Source of the DNA: Paenisporosarcina sp. HGH0030
GTDB lineage: Bacteria > Bacillota > Bacilli > Bacillales_A > Planococcaceae
DNA length: 64,000 nucleotides
Direction of reading: 5' to 3'
Assembly: GCF_000411295.1 (NCBI RefSeq)
Contig: NZ_KE150421.1
Coordinates: 871,478-935,477, forward strand
Shown here: positions 1 to 9,175 of the stretch, piece by piece
Numbering within the stretch: position 1 is the stretch's first letter
How the letters are laid out: every line of letters starts with the position of its first letter
Notes under the pieces: generated by a model
Seen by the model: only the letters and a program-made list of their open reading frames with translations
Databases searched by the model: none
What the model was told of the DNA's origin: nothing
Translations under genes and position numbers: made by a program

Positions 1-620
1 AAAACATGTGCCACGTGACTTCCAAACACGCCTTTGTATGTATGCAGCTCATCGACCACTATATACTTCAAATTTTCGAACAAGGAAACCCATTTCGTAT
101 GATGAGGTAATATACCCGAATGGAGCATATCAGGATTGGTCAAAACAATATGACCAGCCTTTCTTACTTTCGTACGAATTGCCGGTGAAGTGTCGCCATC
201 ATAGGTGTAACTCAAAATATCTTGATTCATTTGTTCAATCAATAAATTCAAGTCGGATTTTTGGTCTTGAGCGAGCGCTTTCGTGGGAAATAAATAAAGT
301 GCCCTTGAAGAACTGTCTTCGACGATTGATTGAAGGACAGGCAAATGATAGCAAAGGGATTTCCCCGAAGCAGTGGGGGTGATGGCTGTAAAGGATTGAC
401 CCATACGCGCTATATCATATGCAATTCTCTGATGGCTATAGAGTTGTGTAATGCCCCGTTCGTTCAGTGCCTGCTGGATGGACGGATGTAAATCTTCGGG
501 GAAATCAGACAAGAATGCCTCTTTTTTCTCAATCGTATGCCAATGAACAATTCGTTCTCGCATGACCGGGTCTTGCTTCCATTCACTTAATATGTCATTA
601 ATTGATTGTTTCCTGATCAA
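1..620 (-). CDS. mrfA: MrfA (YprA) DEAD/DEAH-box DNA helicase, N-terminal part
   Basis: This is the first 206 residues of a superfamily 2 helicase; the rest lies beyond the left edge. In B. subtilis, MrfA works with the exonuclease MrfB in repair of mitomycin C damage. The visible part has the Q-motif-like LYSHQ (residues 60-64), a Walker A TASGKS (83-88), FPTKALAQDQ (motif Ia region, 111-120), TNPDMLHS (161-168) and a DELH Walker B (190-193), the arrangement known from YprA. I chose a TTG start at 620: GAAGGTG lies 6 bases upstream, and the resulting N-terminus lines up with YprA from memory. The start lies inside the end of yppE, so the two genes overlap by 23 bases and are probably translationally coupled. 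Function is inferred from family similarity. Confidence 0.9.
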   Translation of the reverse strand, partial: MIRKQSINDILSEWKQDPVMRERIVHWHTIEKKEAFLSDFPEDLHPSIQQALNERGITQLYSHQRIAYDIARMGQSFTAITPTASGKSLCYHLPVLQSIVEDSSSRALYLFPTKALAQDQKSDLNLLIEQMNQDILSYTYDGDTSPAIRTKVRKAGHIVLTNPDMLHSGILPHHTKWVSLFENLKYIVVDELHTYKGVFGSHVAHV

Positions 621-981
621 GCTTTTCACCTTCTTGCTCTATGGCATGTATAAAAGTTTGCAACGTGTAACAAGTTGACTGTATAGACTGCGCAAACCTC
701 TTTTTTCCAGTCTCTTTATAAAATGATTGAACGACATATTGATTGAAAGCTTCAATTGCCGCATCTATTTGTTGGATTCGCATATACTTCGGACGGTGAT
801 GGTTAATCCAAGAGTTGGCATTTGCTCTCCATTCAATTAGGAAAGCATGCCAATAATCGGCATGGGGCTTCACTTGTGAAAAAAAATCAGGAGATGCCTC
901 CCTATCACGCATCTCTTGATGACGTATTAGACAGTTTTGACTTTCTTCCAAAATTAATTTAGTATGTTCGTTTAACTTCAT
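598..981 (-). CDS. yppE: YppE family protein (DUF1798)
   Basis: This 127-residue soluble protein resembles YppE, a small helical protein of unknown function found next to yprA and recU in Bacillus. It is rich in charged and aromatic residues and has no signal peptide or membrane segment. The open frame extends to 1059, but the ATG at 981 has a clear AAAGGGG site 9 bases upstream, and the extra 26 residues would run through the hairpin at 1017-1042. The last 23 bases overlap mrfA, so the two are likely co-transcribed. Function is unknown; the name rests on position and general similarity. Confidence 0.8.
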   Translation of the reverse strand: MKLNEHTKLILEESQNCLIRHQEMRDREASPDFFSQVKPHADYWHAFLIEWRANANSWINHHRPKYMRIQQIDAAIEAFNQYVVQSFYKETGKKRFAQSIQSTCYTLQTFIHAIEQEGEKLDQETIN

Positions 982-1016
982 GTTCTCAGCCCCTTTGTTA
1001 CTGTTTATAGTAACAA

Positions 1017-1042
1017 AAAAAAGTGGTTTTAACCACTTTTTT
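1017..1042 (-). terminator. Rho-independent terminator behind the small gene
   Basis: A perfect 12-base-pair inverted repeat of AAAAAAGTGGTT and its complement surrounds a 2-base centre. With A/T tracts on both sides it can act in either direction. It separates the small gene at 1029 from yppE, so yppE may depend on read-through or its own promoter. Confidence 0.75.
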
Positions 1043-1214
1043 GCGAACAGGTATTCCATTCTATCATTTGTTCCGTTTCTTTTAATGCTTTTCCTACTTG
1101 ATGCCCTTTATCGATGACAGTTTGCGTTTGTGTAGATCTTTCCTGTATAAATCGTGCTTCCAAGATATGTTCAAGTAATGACAATTGTTCAATCAATTCT
1201 TCTATACGTTTCAT
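1029..1214 (-). CDS. small conserved protein of unknown function (YppD/DUF5446-like?)
   Basis: This encodes 61 residues, mostly a single charged helix with leucine spacing (EELIEQLSLLEHILEARF) that could form a short coiled coil. A GGAGGG site lies 7 bases before the ATG, which argues for real translation. The stop codon at 1029-1031 lies inside the terminator hairpin 1017-1042, so the gene ends economically in its own terminator. It is the first gene of the leftward group facing recU. A B. subtilis yppD-type gene occupies a similar place, but I could not confirm homology. No function can be given. Confidence 0.6.
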   Translation of the reverse strand: MKRIEELIEQLSLLEHILEARFIQERSTQTQTVIDKGHQVGKALKETEQMIEWNTCSQKSG

Positions 1215-1396
1215 GCTGCATCCCTCCAGTTGTTAGTGAAGTTCTCCATAACATGATGAAATCCTTTGCCAACGACAAAACTAGAAGGATTAAGCTAATA
1301 CTTACAACAATTCGACACACAAACTATGAAACCTTAAAGCGCGAATCACGTCTAGTAGGGTGTGGTTATGATAAACTGGTATGCGAGGTGACGAGC

Positions 1397-2017
1397 ATGG
1401 CATTTAACTACCCGAATGGTAAGATTTATACGCCCACAAAAAATAATTCGGAAAAACGTGCAAAGAAGGATTATACCTTCAGTAACCGGGGAAAAACCTT
1501 AGAGGATGAGATTAATGAAACAAATGACTTTTATATGCAAAAAGGTACGGCAGTCATTCATAAAAAACCTGTACCTATCCAAGTAGTAAAAGTAGAATAT
1601 CCTTCCCGAAGTGCAGCTGTCATAAGAGAAGCCTATTATCGGACTGCTTCGACAACAGACTTTAATGGTGTATGGCAAGGCATTCATGTGGATTTTGAAG
1701 CGAAAGAAACGAAAAATAAAACTTCCTTCCCTTTAAAGAATATCCATGCTCATCAAATTGACCACATGCGACTGGTAACGGAACAGAAAGGTCTTACCTT
1801 TTTAATCGTTCGTTTTTCATCCATCAATCGATATTTCATTTTACCTTATCGTCCCCTTCAAGATGCATGGGATGAAATGTGTAAAGGTGGTCGCAAATCA
1901 ATTCCGTTCGAATTTTTCGAACAACATGCCTTTGAAATAGTCCCAGGAGCTTATCCTCCAATTGACTATTTGCGGGGAGTAACAAAGATGCTTTCAGAGG
2001 AATCTGTGAAGCCGTGA
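1397..2017 (+). CDS. recU: RecU Holliday junction resolvase
   Basis: RecU is the Holliday junction-specific endonuclease of Gram-positive bacteria, used in recombinational repair and chromosome segregation. The 206-residue product has the same length as the B. subtilis protein. The catalytic set is intact at the positions I recall: Thr87-Asp88 (ASTTDF), Glu101 and Lys103 in VDFEAKETKNKTSFP, and Gln120. The open frame begins at 1154, but the ATG at 1397 has GAGGTG 6 bases upstream and gives the family N-terminus (MAFNYPNGK). It lies 16 bases before ponA on the same strand, the usual recU-ponA operon linking recombination with cell-wall synthesis. Confidence 0.95.
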   Translation: MAFNYPNGKIYTPTKNNSEKRAKKDYTFSNRGKTLEDEINETNDFYMQKGTAVIHKKPVPIQVVKVEYPSRSAAVIREAYYRTASTTDFNGVWQGIHVDFEAKETKNKTSFPLKNIHAHQIDHMRLVTEQKGLTFLIVRFSSINRYFILPYRPLQDAWDEMCKGGRKSIPFEFFEQHAFEIVPGAYPPIDYLRGVTKMLSEESVKP

Positions 2018-2033
2018 AAGTGAGGAGACGTTC

Positions 2034-4709
2034 GTGAGCGAAAAAGCTAACTCTCGTGGACAACGAAGAAAAGAATTAGAAAAACAAAAGAAATCGAAAA
2101 AAAGAAGTACAACAGGTTGGTTTAAACGTATTATTATGGCCATTCTCATTATTGGATTGGCAGGACTGTTATTCGGTGGAGGACTCTTTGTTTATTACGC
2201 AAGCTCTGCACCAGAATTAGATGAAGAATCATTAAAGGACCCAATTTCATCTGAGTTTTATGATGTAAATGGCGATGTCTTTGCAACAATTGGATCCGAA
2301 AACCGAGATTATGTGAATTACGAAGATATCCCTAAAGAAATGGAAGAAGCCATATTGGCTACTGAAGACGCTCGTTTCTATAAACATAACGGAATTGATT
2401 TTTACCGCCTTGGTGGAGCAATTCTTGCTAACATTACAAGTGGATTTGGTTCTCAAGGTGCTAGTACTTTAACACAACAAGTGATAAAAAATTCATTTTT
2501 ACAAAATGAAAAAACGTTAAAACGTAAAGCTCAAGAAGCTTATCTTGCTTATCAACTTGAACAAAAGTATGAAAAAGAAGAAATTTTTGAGATGTACTTC
2601 AACAAAGTCTTAATGTCAGGAAATATTTATGGATTTGGGACTGCATCTGAAAGCTTTTTCGGAAAAGAATTAAAAGACTTGGAGCTACACGAAATGGCGA
2701 TGTTGGCCGGAATGCCTCAAAGTCCGAACAACTACAATCCTTTCAAGCATCCCGAAGCCGCAGAAAAACGTCGAAATATCGTTTTACGCCTGATGGAACA
2801 GCATGGGAAAATTACAAAAGCTGAAATGGAAGAAGCACAAGCGATTCCAATAACTGAAGGTTTACTAGCTGAAGAAAATCGCAAACCTTCGAATTCTACC
2901 AAGTATCTTGCCTTTTTGGATATTGTATTGAATGAACTGGCAGCTAAAAGCTCAGATGATTCTTTAGCTGATGGATTGAAAGTCTATACGACGCTTGATC
3001 CACAAGCTCAGGGTTCAGTAGAAGAGGCTTTTTCAGGAGATAACTTCCCTACTCAAGAAATGCAAGCAGGAATGACCGTATTGGATACGAAAACAGGTGC
3101 CATTGTTGCAGTAGGTGGCGGTCGTGATTATGGCCCAAGCTTCGAATTTAACTACGCGCAAGATGTTTCAAAACGTGGTATTGGTTCAACTGTTAAACCG
3201 ATCCTGGATTATGGTCCTGCCATCGAATATTTGAATTGGTCTACTGGTCACACCCTGGTTGATGAAAAAATGAATTATTCAAATTCAGATCAACAAATTT
3301 ACAATTTCGATAATGAATATCTGGGAGCTATGACAGCGCGTGAAGCATTGTATCGTTCTCGAAATATACCAGCTGTTAAAGCCTTCAAAGAAGTCGAAAG
3401 TGGTGACCGCAAAGAATTTGCCAATAATTTAGGCATTACTGGTGACTATCTCGATTATGAATCTGCTGCGATTGGAGCAACTACCGGAATCAACACGATT
3501 AAGTTGGCAGCGTCATATGCAGCTTTCGGGAATGACGGCATGTACTCAGACCCTTACACTATTAGTGAAATTGTTTATCGTGATGGAGAAACGAAGAAAA
3601 CATTTAAACCTAAATCAAAACCAGCCATGAAAGATTCAACTGCTTTTATGGTGACCGATATGCTTCGAGATGTAGTTAGTGAGCGCAGAGGCGCATCTGG
3701 TAAAGCAGCAATCATTCCAGGCTTGGATGTTGCAGGTAAAACAGGAACCACCAACTATACATCCAAAGAATTTAATGATTATAATTTGCCTGAAGGCTCA
3801 GCTCCGGATATTTGGTTTGCTGGTTATACGACAAATTATTCAATCGCCGTTTGGACTGGTTATAAAGAACGTAAACAAGCAATCAATACAGCCGATTCAA
3901 CTGAACGCACTTTCGCCCAAAGATTGTTTAAAGATGTTATGACAAATATATCTGCAGACAAAGATACACCACGCTTTAAACGACCAAATTCAGTTGTAGA
4001 AGCAACTGTTGAAGTGGGCACTTCCCCTCTTCGTCTTGCAAGTGAATTTACACCGGACAGCTTGAAACGAACAGAATTATTTGTTCGTGGAACTGAACCA
4101 ACTAAAGTTTCCGAGGAATATGAACAAATTGAAGTGGAAGCACCATCAAATTTCAAAGCTGAATACAGTGAAGGCGATCAATCAGCTACATTATCCTGGA
4201 AGCACAAAGCACCAAAACGTGATAAAGACAAAGTGGATGTAGCATTTGAAGTTTCGTTTGCAGTGGATGGAGGCACTCCTTCGGTTCTACAAACCACTAG
4301 CCAGGAAGGCTTGATTGTCACAGGCATTACTCCAGGCAGTACCTATACATTTACTGTAGTGGCAATAGCAGAAGGAGTACGAAGCGAACCAGCTAGTACA
4401 ACACTTGAAATTGATGCCGTTGAAGTACCTGAACCGGAAATTCCTGGTGAAGGGAATGGCAATGGTAACGGGAACGGAAATGGTAATGGTAACGGCGGGT
4501 CAGATGGCGATGGAACGACACCTCCACCTGAAGACGGGACGACACCACCTGTCGATGGGACAACGCCACCTCCTGAAGGTGAAACTCCCCCACCGCCAGA
4601 AGATGGTGGCGATGATGGATCAACTGAAGGTGCCGCAAACAGTACAGAAAATAAGACAGAAGCGAGAACCGCCTCAATATCGAATTCTGATTCCTCTATA
4701 AGCCCATAA
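2034..4709 (+). CDS. ponA: Class A penicillin-binding protein PBP1 (glycosyltransferase/transpeptidase)
   Basis: This bifunctional enzyme polymerises glycan strands and cross-links peptides outside the membrane. In order it has a basic cytoplasmic tail, one membrane segment (about 33-55), a GT51 domain with the EDARFYKH motif (111-118) and GASTLTQQ (142-149), and a transpeptidase domain with the nucleophile Ser385 in STVK, SRN at 442-444 and KTG at 569-571. A fibronectin type III-like domain follows (about 700-800). The C-terminus is low complexity: a Gly-Asn run, then proline-rich TTPPPEDG-type repeats. The start is a GTG behind GAGGAG. At 891 residues it is close to PBP1 length, with the tail as the variable part. 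A bidirectional terminator follows. Confidence 0.95.
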   Translation: MSEKANSRGQRRKELEKQKKSKKRSTTGWFKRIIMAILIIGLAGLLFGGGLFVYYASSAPELDEESLKDPISSEFYDVNGDVFATIGSENRDYVNYEDIPKEMEEAILATEDARFYKHNGIDFYRLGGAILANITSGFGSQGASTLTQQVIKNSFLQNEKTLKRKAQEAYLAYQLEQKYEKEEIFEMYFNKVLMSGNIYGFGTASESFFGKELKDLELHEMAMLAGMPQSPNNYNPFKHPEAAEKRRNIVLRLMEQHGKITKAEMEEAQAIPITEGLLAEENRKPSNSTKYLAFLDIVLNELAAKSSDDSLADGLKVYTTLDPQAQGSVEEAFSGDNFPTQEMQAGMTVLDTKTGAIVAVGGGRDYGPSFEFNYAQDVSKRGIGSTVKPILDYGPAIEYLNWSTGHTLVDEKMNYSNSDQQIYNFDNEYLGAMTAREALYRSRNIPAVKAFKEVESGDRKEFANNLGITGDYLDYESAAIGATTGINTIKLAASYAAFGNDGMYSDPYTISEIVYRDGETKKTFKPKSKPAMKDSTAFMVTDMLRDVVSERRGASGKAAIIPGLDVAGKTGTTNYTSKEFNDYNLPEGSAPDIWFAGYTTNYSIAVWTGYKERKQAINTADSTERTFAQRLFKDVMTNISADKDTPRFKRPNSVVEATVEVGTSPLRLASEFTPDSLKRTELFVRGTEPTKVSEEYEQIEVEAPSNFKAEYSEGDQSATLSWKHKAPKRDKDKVDVAFEVSFAVDGGTPSVLQTTSQEGLIVTGITPGSTYTFTVVAIAEGVRSEPASTTLEIDAVEVPEPEIPGEGNGNGNGNGNGNGNGGSDGDGTTPPPEDGTTPPVDGTTPPPEGETPPPPEDGGDDGSTEGAANSTENKTEARTASISNSDSSISP

Positions 4710-4713
4710 TATA

Positions 4714-4753
4714 AAAAAAGAAGCAGATCCTTTTTAAGGATCTGCTTCTTTTT
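4714..4753 (+). terminator. Bidirectional terminator between ponA and ypoC
   Basis: A long stem (GAAGCAGATCCTT with its complement around TTTA) is flanked by A-tracts on the left and T-tracts on the right. It ends ponA and, read leftwards, the ypoC-side operon; the ypoC stop codon touches its edge. Confidence 0.9.
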
Positions 4754-5105
4754 AGTTGGATTTTATGCGCAATCGAGCAATTTTCTTAATTGTTTCATCG
4801 AATAACTCATTTAACTGACTAGAAGCTACATAGCGATTCGAATTCGTAATGATAAATATATATCGTTCTTTCCCGTTTAGAGGAATGATTTCGTAGTCTT
4901 GAATCTCATCAGGCTTAAAACTTGTTGATTCTGATACTTGAACCAATAAATCTTCATATAGCTTAATGCCTAAAAGCATCTGCTCATGAACACCCTTATT
5001 TTTCAGTTTAAAAGCATCTTGTATCATTTCTTTTAAAGTCGACCATTGACTTAGAATGCCGCTAAGATGTTCTTTATGTGCATGTTTGGCATCAAATCGA
5101 ATCAA
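4752..5105 (-). CDS. ypoC: YpoC family protein
   Basis: This 117-residue protein of unknown function is named for its place between ponA and nth, where B. subtilis has ypoC. It looks soluble and helical, with a basic end and no catalytic motif I recognise. Its ATG overlaps the nth stop by 4 bases (ATGA), so it is probably translated by coupling from nth as the last gene of the operon. It looks shorter than the B. subtilis protein as I remember it, so the homology call rests mainly on synteny. Confidence 0.75.
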   Translation of the reverse strand: MIRFDAKHAHKEHLSGILSQWSTLKEMIQDAFKLKNKGVHEQMLLGIKLYEDLLVQVSESTSFKPDEIQDYEIIPLNGKERYIFIITNSNRYVASSQLNELFDETIKKIARLRIKSN

Positions 5106-5761
5106 ATTTCTACCAATCCTTTGTTTAGCCGTTTTTTCCCTTCACGACACAAGGACAACAGTGGACACACTGGACATTGGGGATTTTGTGCTTTGCAATG
5201 ATAACGACCGAAGAAAATGAGTTGGTGATGTGTTCTTGACCACTTGTCCATCGGCGTCTTTTTCATGATTGTTTCTTCAACTTGCAGAACCGAATCTTTC
5301 CAGCGACAGAGACCCAGACGTTTTGTCACTCGCTCCACATGTGTATCCACTGCCAATGCAGGGATATCAAACGCAACTGAAACGACAACATTTGCTGTTT
5401 TACGACCCACTCCAGGAAGTGTGGTTAACAAATCACGATTGGCAGGAACTTCACCATCAAATTGTTCAAGCAGCATTCGACTCAAAGCTTGTATGTTTTT
5501 TGCTTTGTTACGAAACAATCCAATTGAACGGATATCATCCTGTAGTTCTTCCAGTGGCACACTTAAATAATCTTCCGGGGTTTGATACTTTGCGAATAAA
5601 GCCGGGGTCACTTTATTTACGAGTACATCCGTACATTGTGCAGAAAGCAATGTGGCGATTGTCAGCTCAAATGGATTGTCGTGAACGAGCTCACAATGAG
5701 CATCAGGGAACATTCTATCCATTTCTGATAAACAATACTCCCATTGACCTTTTGTCAGCAT
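5102..5761 (-). CDS. nth: Endonuclease III (DNA glycosylase/AP lyase)
   Basis: Nth removes oxidised pyrimidines and nicks the abasic site in base-excision repair. The helix-hairpin-helix LPGVGRKTANV (115-125) carries the catalytic Lys121, and Asp139 lies in AVDTHVERV. Four cysteines at 189, 196, 199 and 205 (C-x6-C-x2-C-x5-C) form the expected [4Fe-4S] site. The 219-residue length fits the family. It sits between dnaD and ypoC on the same strand, overlapping ypoC by 4 bases. A weak GGGAAG precedes the ATG. Confidence 0.96.
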   Translation of the reverse strand: MLTKGQWEYCLSEMDRMFPDAHCELVHDNPFELTIATLLSAQCTDVLVNKVTPALFAKYQTPEDYLSVPLEELQDDIRSIGLFRNKAKNIQALSRMLLEQFDGEVPANRDLLTTLPGVGRKTANVVVSVAFDIPALAVDTHVERVTKRLGLCRWKDSVLQVEETIMKKTPMDKWSRTHHQLIFFGRYHCKAQNPQCPVCPLLSLCREGKKRLNKGLVEI

Positions 5762-5773
5762 ATTTTCACTTCC

Positions 5774-6490
5774 CTACTCTCGCTCTTCTAACCAATTATA
5801 GAATGGTACTTTATTTGATTTTTGCGGTTGCGTTGGTGGCGATGTTCTTTCCGGAACTGTGCGGAATTGACTTGCTTGTTTTTCAACATCCTGCATAGTT
5901 TTGACATTTTTCTTTTTCCACTCAAACAAAATGCGATCAATGTAGCGTAAGCTCATTTTTTGTGCAAGTACAGCTTCTTTCAATGCTGCTCGAATCAACT
6001 CGGGTGATTGCTGATCTTGATCCATCCACATTGCAATAGTTTCACTTTCCATAGGGGAAAGGAAACGCCCGAATTCTTGTTCGAACAATCGGAAAATCTC
6101 GCCTTCTTGTTCTTTTTGAGTCATTACTTTCTGTGAAGTTTTTTCTTCCAGAACTGTGTCAATCAACCGATTCCATAATGAGTGAAACGAAAAGGCTTCA
6201 ATCAATACTCCTTTATCATCATATCTTTGTTGTATCGATAAATACCCTTTTTGGAACAATCTTTGCATATGTCGACTTACTTGTTCCGATGTAAAATGGG
6301 AACGTTCCACTAAATCATCTGGCGTGGGAAAATGATTTCCCTTATCGATAAACGCCACCATATGAAGAATTAAAAAGGCTTCATCATCCTGGATATCACA
6401 CTTTTTGTAATGTTGAAAAAAGAGCTGGGAAATGGTTACATTTCCCTGCTCTGTCCACATACGGAGCCGATCTGGCTGTTGCTGTTGCAT
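5774..6490 (-). CDS. dnaD: DnaD replication initiation protein
   Basis: DnaD helps load the replicative helicase during DnaA-dependent and PriA-dependent restart in Firmicutes. The 238-residue product has the two expected parts: an N-terminal winged-helix region (about 20-110, including FTSEQVSRHMQRLFQKGYL) and a C-terminal DnaD-like domain ending with the YIDRILFEWKKKN motif (YxxxI) near 205-217. A flexible polar tail follows. AAAGGAG precedes the ATG by about 9 bases. It is followed closely by nth and is separated from asnS by a 155-base gap holding a stem-loop. Confidence 0.93.
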   Translation of the reverse strand: MQQQQPDRLRMWTEQGNVTISQLFFQHYKKCDIQDDEAFLILHMVAFIDKGNHFPTPDDLVERSHFTSEQVSRHMQRLFQKGYLSIQQRYDDKGVLIEAFSFHSLWNRLIDTVLEEKTSQKVMTQKEQEGEIFRLFEQEFGRFLSPMESETIAMWMDQDQQSPELIRAALKEAVLAQKMSLRYIDRILFEWKKKNVKTMQDVEKQASQFRTVPERTSPPTQPQKSNKVPFYNWLEERE

Positions 6491-6581
6491 ACCCGAACTC
6501 TCCTTTGTACTTATATTATTGATAAAAAACTCATGTTACGAATTTTAGCTGTTTTCTTTACTTTCCTACATGTCTAGTTCC

Positions 6582-6634
6582 GAAGCCCAGCTCGTACCTT
6601 CCACCGTCGGAGTCGAGCTAGCGTGGGCTTCTGC
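6582..6634. repeat. Imperfect stem-loop in the asnS-dnaD gap
   Basis: GAAGCCCA pairs with TGGGCTTC, and an inner GCTCG/CGAGC stem is offset by a one-sided bulge, with a loop of about 19 bases. No T-tract follows on the transcribed (minus) strand, so it does not look like a terminator. It could be an RNA-processing or stability structure, or another copy of a dispersed palindrome. Confidence 0.5.
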
Positions 6635-6645
6635 ACTTTTCTTGT

Positions 6646-7941
6646 TTATGGATATAAACGGTTTAATAAGCGTGGGAACGGAATCGCTTCACGGACGTGT
6701 TCTGCTCCACTGATCCATGCTACTGTGCGCTCTAATCCTAGTCCGAATCCTGAGTGTGGCACGGAGCCTTGTTTACGCAGTTCCAAGTACCATGCATATG
6801 CTTTTTCATCCAGTTCGTGTTCTGCAAGACGTTGTTTCAATAAATCGTAATCGTGAATACGTTCTGAACCACCGATGATTTCGCCATAGCCTTCAGGTGC
6901 AATTAAGTCCGCACATAAAACGACATCATCACGTTCTGGGTGTGGCTGCATATAGAATGGTTTAATACCAATCGGATAATGCGTGATGAATACAGGCTTG
7001 TCATAATGTTCAGCAATTGCAGTTTCATGTGGTGAGCCAAAATCATCACCCCATTGAATATCATCAAACCCTTTTTCATTTAAGAATGTGATGGCATCGT
7101 CATAAGAAATACGTGGGAAAGGAGCTTGAATATGTTCAAGTTTCGTTACGTCACGATCAAGACGCTCCAACTCCAACTTACAGTTTTTCAGGACTGATTG
7201 AACAACGTATGAAACATATTGCTCTTGCACCACAAGATTTTCTTCAAATTCCGTGAAAGCCATTTCCGGCTCGATCATCCAGAATTCAATCAGATGGCGA
7301 CGTGTTTTTGATTTTTCAGCGCGGAAAGTAGGACCGAATGAGAACACTTTTCCAAGTGCCATAGCAGCCGCTTCCATATAAAGTTGACCTGATTGAGAAA
7401 GATATGCATCTTCATCAAAATATTTGGTCTGGAACAATTCAGAAGTTCCTTCAGGAGCAGATCCTGTTAAAATCGGCGGATCTACTTTTGCAAATCCATT
7501 TTCATTGAAAAATTCATAAGTTGCACGGATGACTTCATTACGGATTTTCATAATGGCATGTTGTTTACGTGAACGCAACCATAAATGACGGTTATCCATC
7601 AAAAATTCAGTTCCATGTTCTTTTGGTGTGATTGGGAAATCTACTGCTTCGTGAATGACTTCGATATCTTTCACTTGAAGTTCAAAGCCAAACGAAGAAC
7701 GCTCATCTTTAGTAACTTCTCCGACAACGTACATTGACGTTTCCTGTGTTAAAGATTTTGCTTTGATAAATAATTCTTCTGCCACATCTGCCTTAACAAC
7801 AACGCCTTGTACGAAGCCAGAACCATCACGTAGTTGCAAGAATGCAATCTTTCCACTTGAACGTTTATTGGCTAACCAAGCACCTAATTTTACTGTTTCG
7901 CCTAAGTGTTTTGGCATTTCGTGAATCATAATTTTTTTCAT
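6646..7941 (-). CDS. asnS: Asparaginyl-tRNA synthetase
   Basis: AsnS is a class IIb synthetase that charges tRNA-Asn. It has the N-terminal anticodon-binding OB fold (about 1-110, with [12 protein letters not shown]) and a class II catalytic core with motif 2 around [16 protein letters not shown] and motif 3 [13 protein letters not shown] near the C-terminus. At 431 residues it matches the family. A GGAGG site lies 5 bases before the ATG. It follows aspB by 15 bases, an arrangement known in Bacillus that links aspartate/asparagine metabolism to translation. There is no room for a T-box leader directly in front of asnS. Confidence 0.96.
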   Translation of the reverse strand: MKKIMIHEMPKHLGETVKLGAWLANKRSSGKIAFLQLRDGSGFVQGVVVKADVAEELFIKAKSLTQETSMYVVGEVTKDERSSFGFELQVKDIEVIHEAVDFPITPKEHGTEFLMDNRHLWLRSRKQHAIMKIRNEVIRATYEFFNENGFAKVDPPILTGSAPEGTSELFQTKYFDEDAYLSQSGQLYMEAAAMALGKVFSFGPTFRAEKSKTRRHLIEFWMIEPEMAFTEFEENLVVQEQYVSYVVQSVLKNCKLELERLDRDVTKLEHIQAPFPRISYDDAITFLNEKGFDDIQWGDDFGSPHETAIAEHYDKPVFITHYPIGIKPFYMQPHPERDDVVLCADLIAPEGYGEIIGGSERIHDYDLLKQRLAEHELDEKAYAWYLELRKQGSVPHSGFGLGLERTVAWISGAEHVREAIPFPRLLNRLYP

Positions 7942-7956
7942 AAATTCCTCCAGAAA

Positions 7957-9162
7957 TTACAGCAAACCATCTTGCCATTTTGATCGTACAAATGTATCTA
8001 TACGTGACACTGCTTCTTCAAGTAAGTCGAGTGAAGTTGCGTAGGATAATCGAATTGTTGATGGGGCTCCAAAACCAGAACCCGGAATGACCGCTACATT
8101 TGCCTCAGTCAGTAGTGCTTCTACAAATGTGTCAACTGAATCATAACCTGTTTTTGATGCTGCTTCAGAAACATCTGGAAATAAATAGAATGCTCCTTGT
8201 GGTTTTAATACTTTGAAACCTGGAATAGCTACTATTTGCGGGAAAATAATTTCAAGACGTGATTCAAACGCAGAACGCATTTCTTCTACTGTGTCCTGAG
8301 GACCATTATACGCTTCAATTGTAGCGTATTGAGAAGTAGTGACAGGGTTTGATGTGGAATGGCTCGCTAAGTCTGTCATTGCTGTAATGATTTCCTTGTT
8401 GCCCGCTGCATAGCCTATACGCCATCCTGTCATGGAATGTGATTTAGACACACCATTGATAATAATCGTACGCTCTTTTGCATCGTCTGAAAGTTGAGCA
8501 ATGGAAATATGTTTGGCATCTCCATAAATCAATTTTTCATAAATTTCGTCAGATATTATCCAGATGTTCGCTTCTTTACAAACTTCTGCAATTTCCTGCA
8601 ATTCAGTTTTTGAGTAAATCATCCCGGTTGGGTTACTTGGAGAATTCAAGATAACGGCACGAGTCTTGTCAGTGATTGCTTGTTTAATTTGTTTGGCAGT
8701 GATTTTGTATTGTTGTTCAGCTGTACCTTCAATATAAATAGGTACGCCTCCTGCAAGTTTCACTTGTTCTGGATAACTTACCCAATAAGGGATGGGAATG
8801 ATTACTTCGTCATTTTCATTTAATAGTACTTGGAACAATGTGTATAAAACATGTTTCGCACCAATACCAATCAAAATTTCAGACGGTTGATATGTGATTT
8901 GTTGATCACGCTGTAACTTGTTGATAATTGCTTTTTTTAATGCTGGCAAACCGCCTGCTGGTGTATATTTTGTATAACCATCATTCATCGACTTAAATGC
9001 CGCATCCAAAATGTTTTGAGGAGTATTATAATCGGGCTCGCCTGCGCCAAGACCAATCACATCAATACCTTGTTCTTTTAATTCCTTTGCTTTTGCTGTA
9101 ATGGCAAGTGTTGTTGACGGTGTCAATGTCTGAACACGGTTAGCTAATATAGGTTTCATCAT
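7957..9162 (-). CDS. aspB: Aspartate aminotransferase (class I, PLP-dependent)
   Basis: AspB interconverts aspartate and oxaloacetate with glutamate/2-oxoglutarate. The 401-residue product has the fold type I signature, with the PLP-binding lysine in VSKSHSMTGWRIGY, the LNSPSNPTG segment and a C-terminal arginine region (STIRLSYATS) for substrate carboxylate binding. The N-terminus (ANRVQTLTPSTTLAI) resembles B. subtilis AspB from memory. Two adjacent ATGs are possible; AAAGGGG lies 7 bases before the first. It lies between ypmB and asnS on one strand. Related aminotransferases have broader specificity, so the exact substrate is inferred. Confidence 0.92.
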   Translation of the reverse strand: MMKPILANRVQTLTPSTTLAITAKAKELKEQGIDVIGLGAGEPDYNTPQNILDAAFKSMNDGYTKYTPAGGLPALKKAIINKLQRDQQITYQPSEILIGIGAKHVLYTLFQVLLNENDEVIIPIPYWVSYPEQVKLAGGVPIYIEGTAEQQYKITAKQIKQAITDKTRAVILNSPSNPTGMIYSKTELQEIAEVCKEANIWIISDEIYEKLIYGDAKHISIAQLSDDAKERTIIINGVSKSHSMTGWRIGYAAGNKEIITAMTDLASHSTSNPVTTSQYATIEAYNGPQDTVEEMRSAFESRLEIIFPQIVAIPGFKVLKPQGAFYLFPDVSEAASKTGYDSVDTFVEALLTEANVAVIPGSGFGAPSTIRLSYATSLDLLEEAVSRIDTFVRSKWQDGLL

Positions 9163-9175
9163 CGATTGTCCCCTT

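Noticed and set aside
8-382. 124-codon plus-strand frame
   Set aside because: It lies opposite the well-supported mrfA helicase motifs and has no ribosome site or family resemblance.
4447-4500. Short tandem repeat that might suggest a CRISPR array
   Set aside because: It is the in-frame Gly-Asn coding repeat of ponA, with 6-base units and no spacers.
5269-5898. 209-codon plus-strand frame
   Set aside because: Antisense to nth and the end of dnaD, both with intact motifs.
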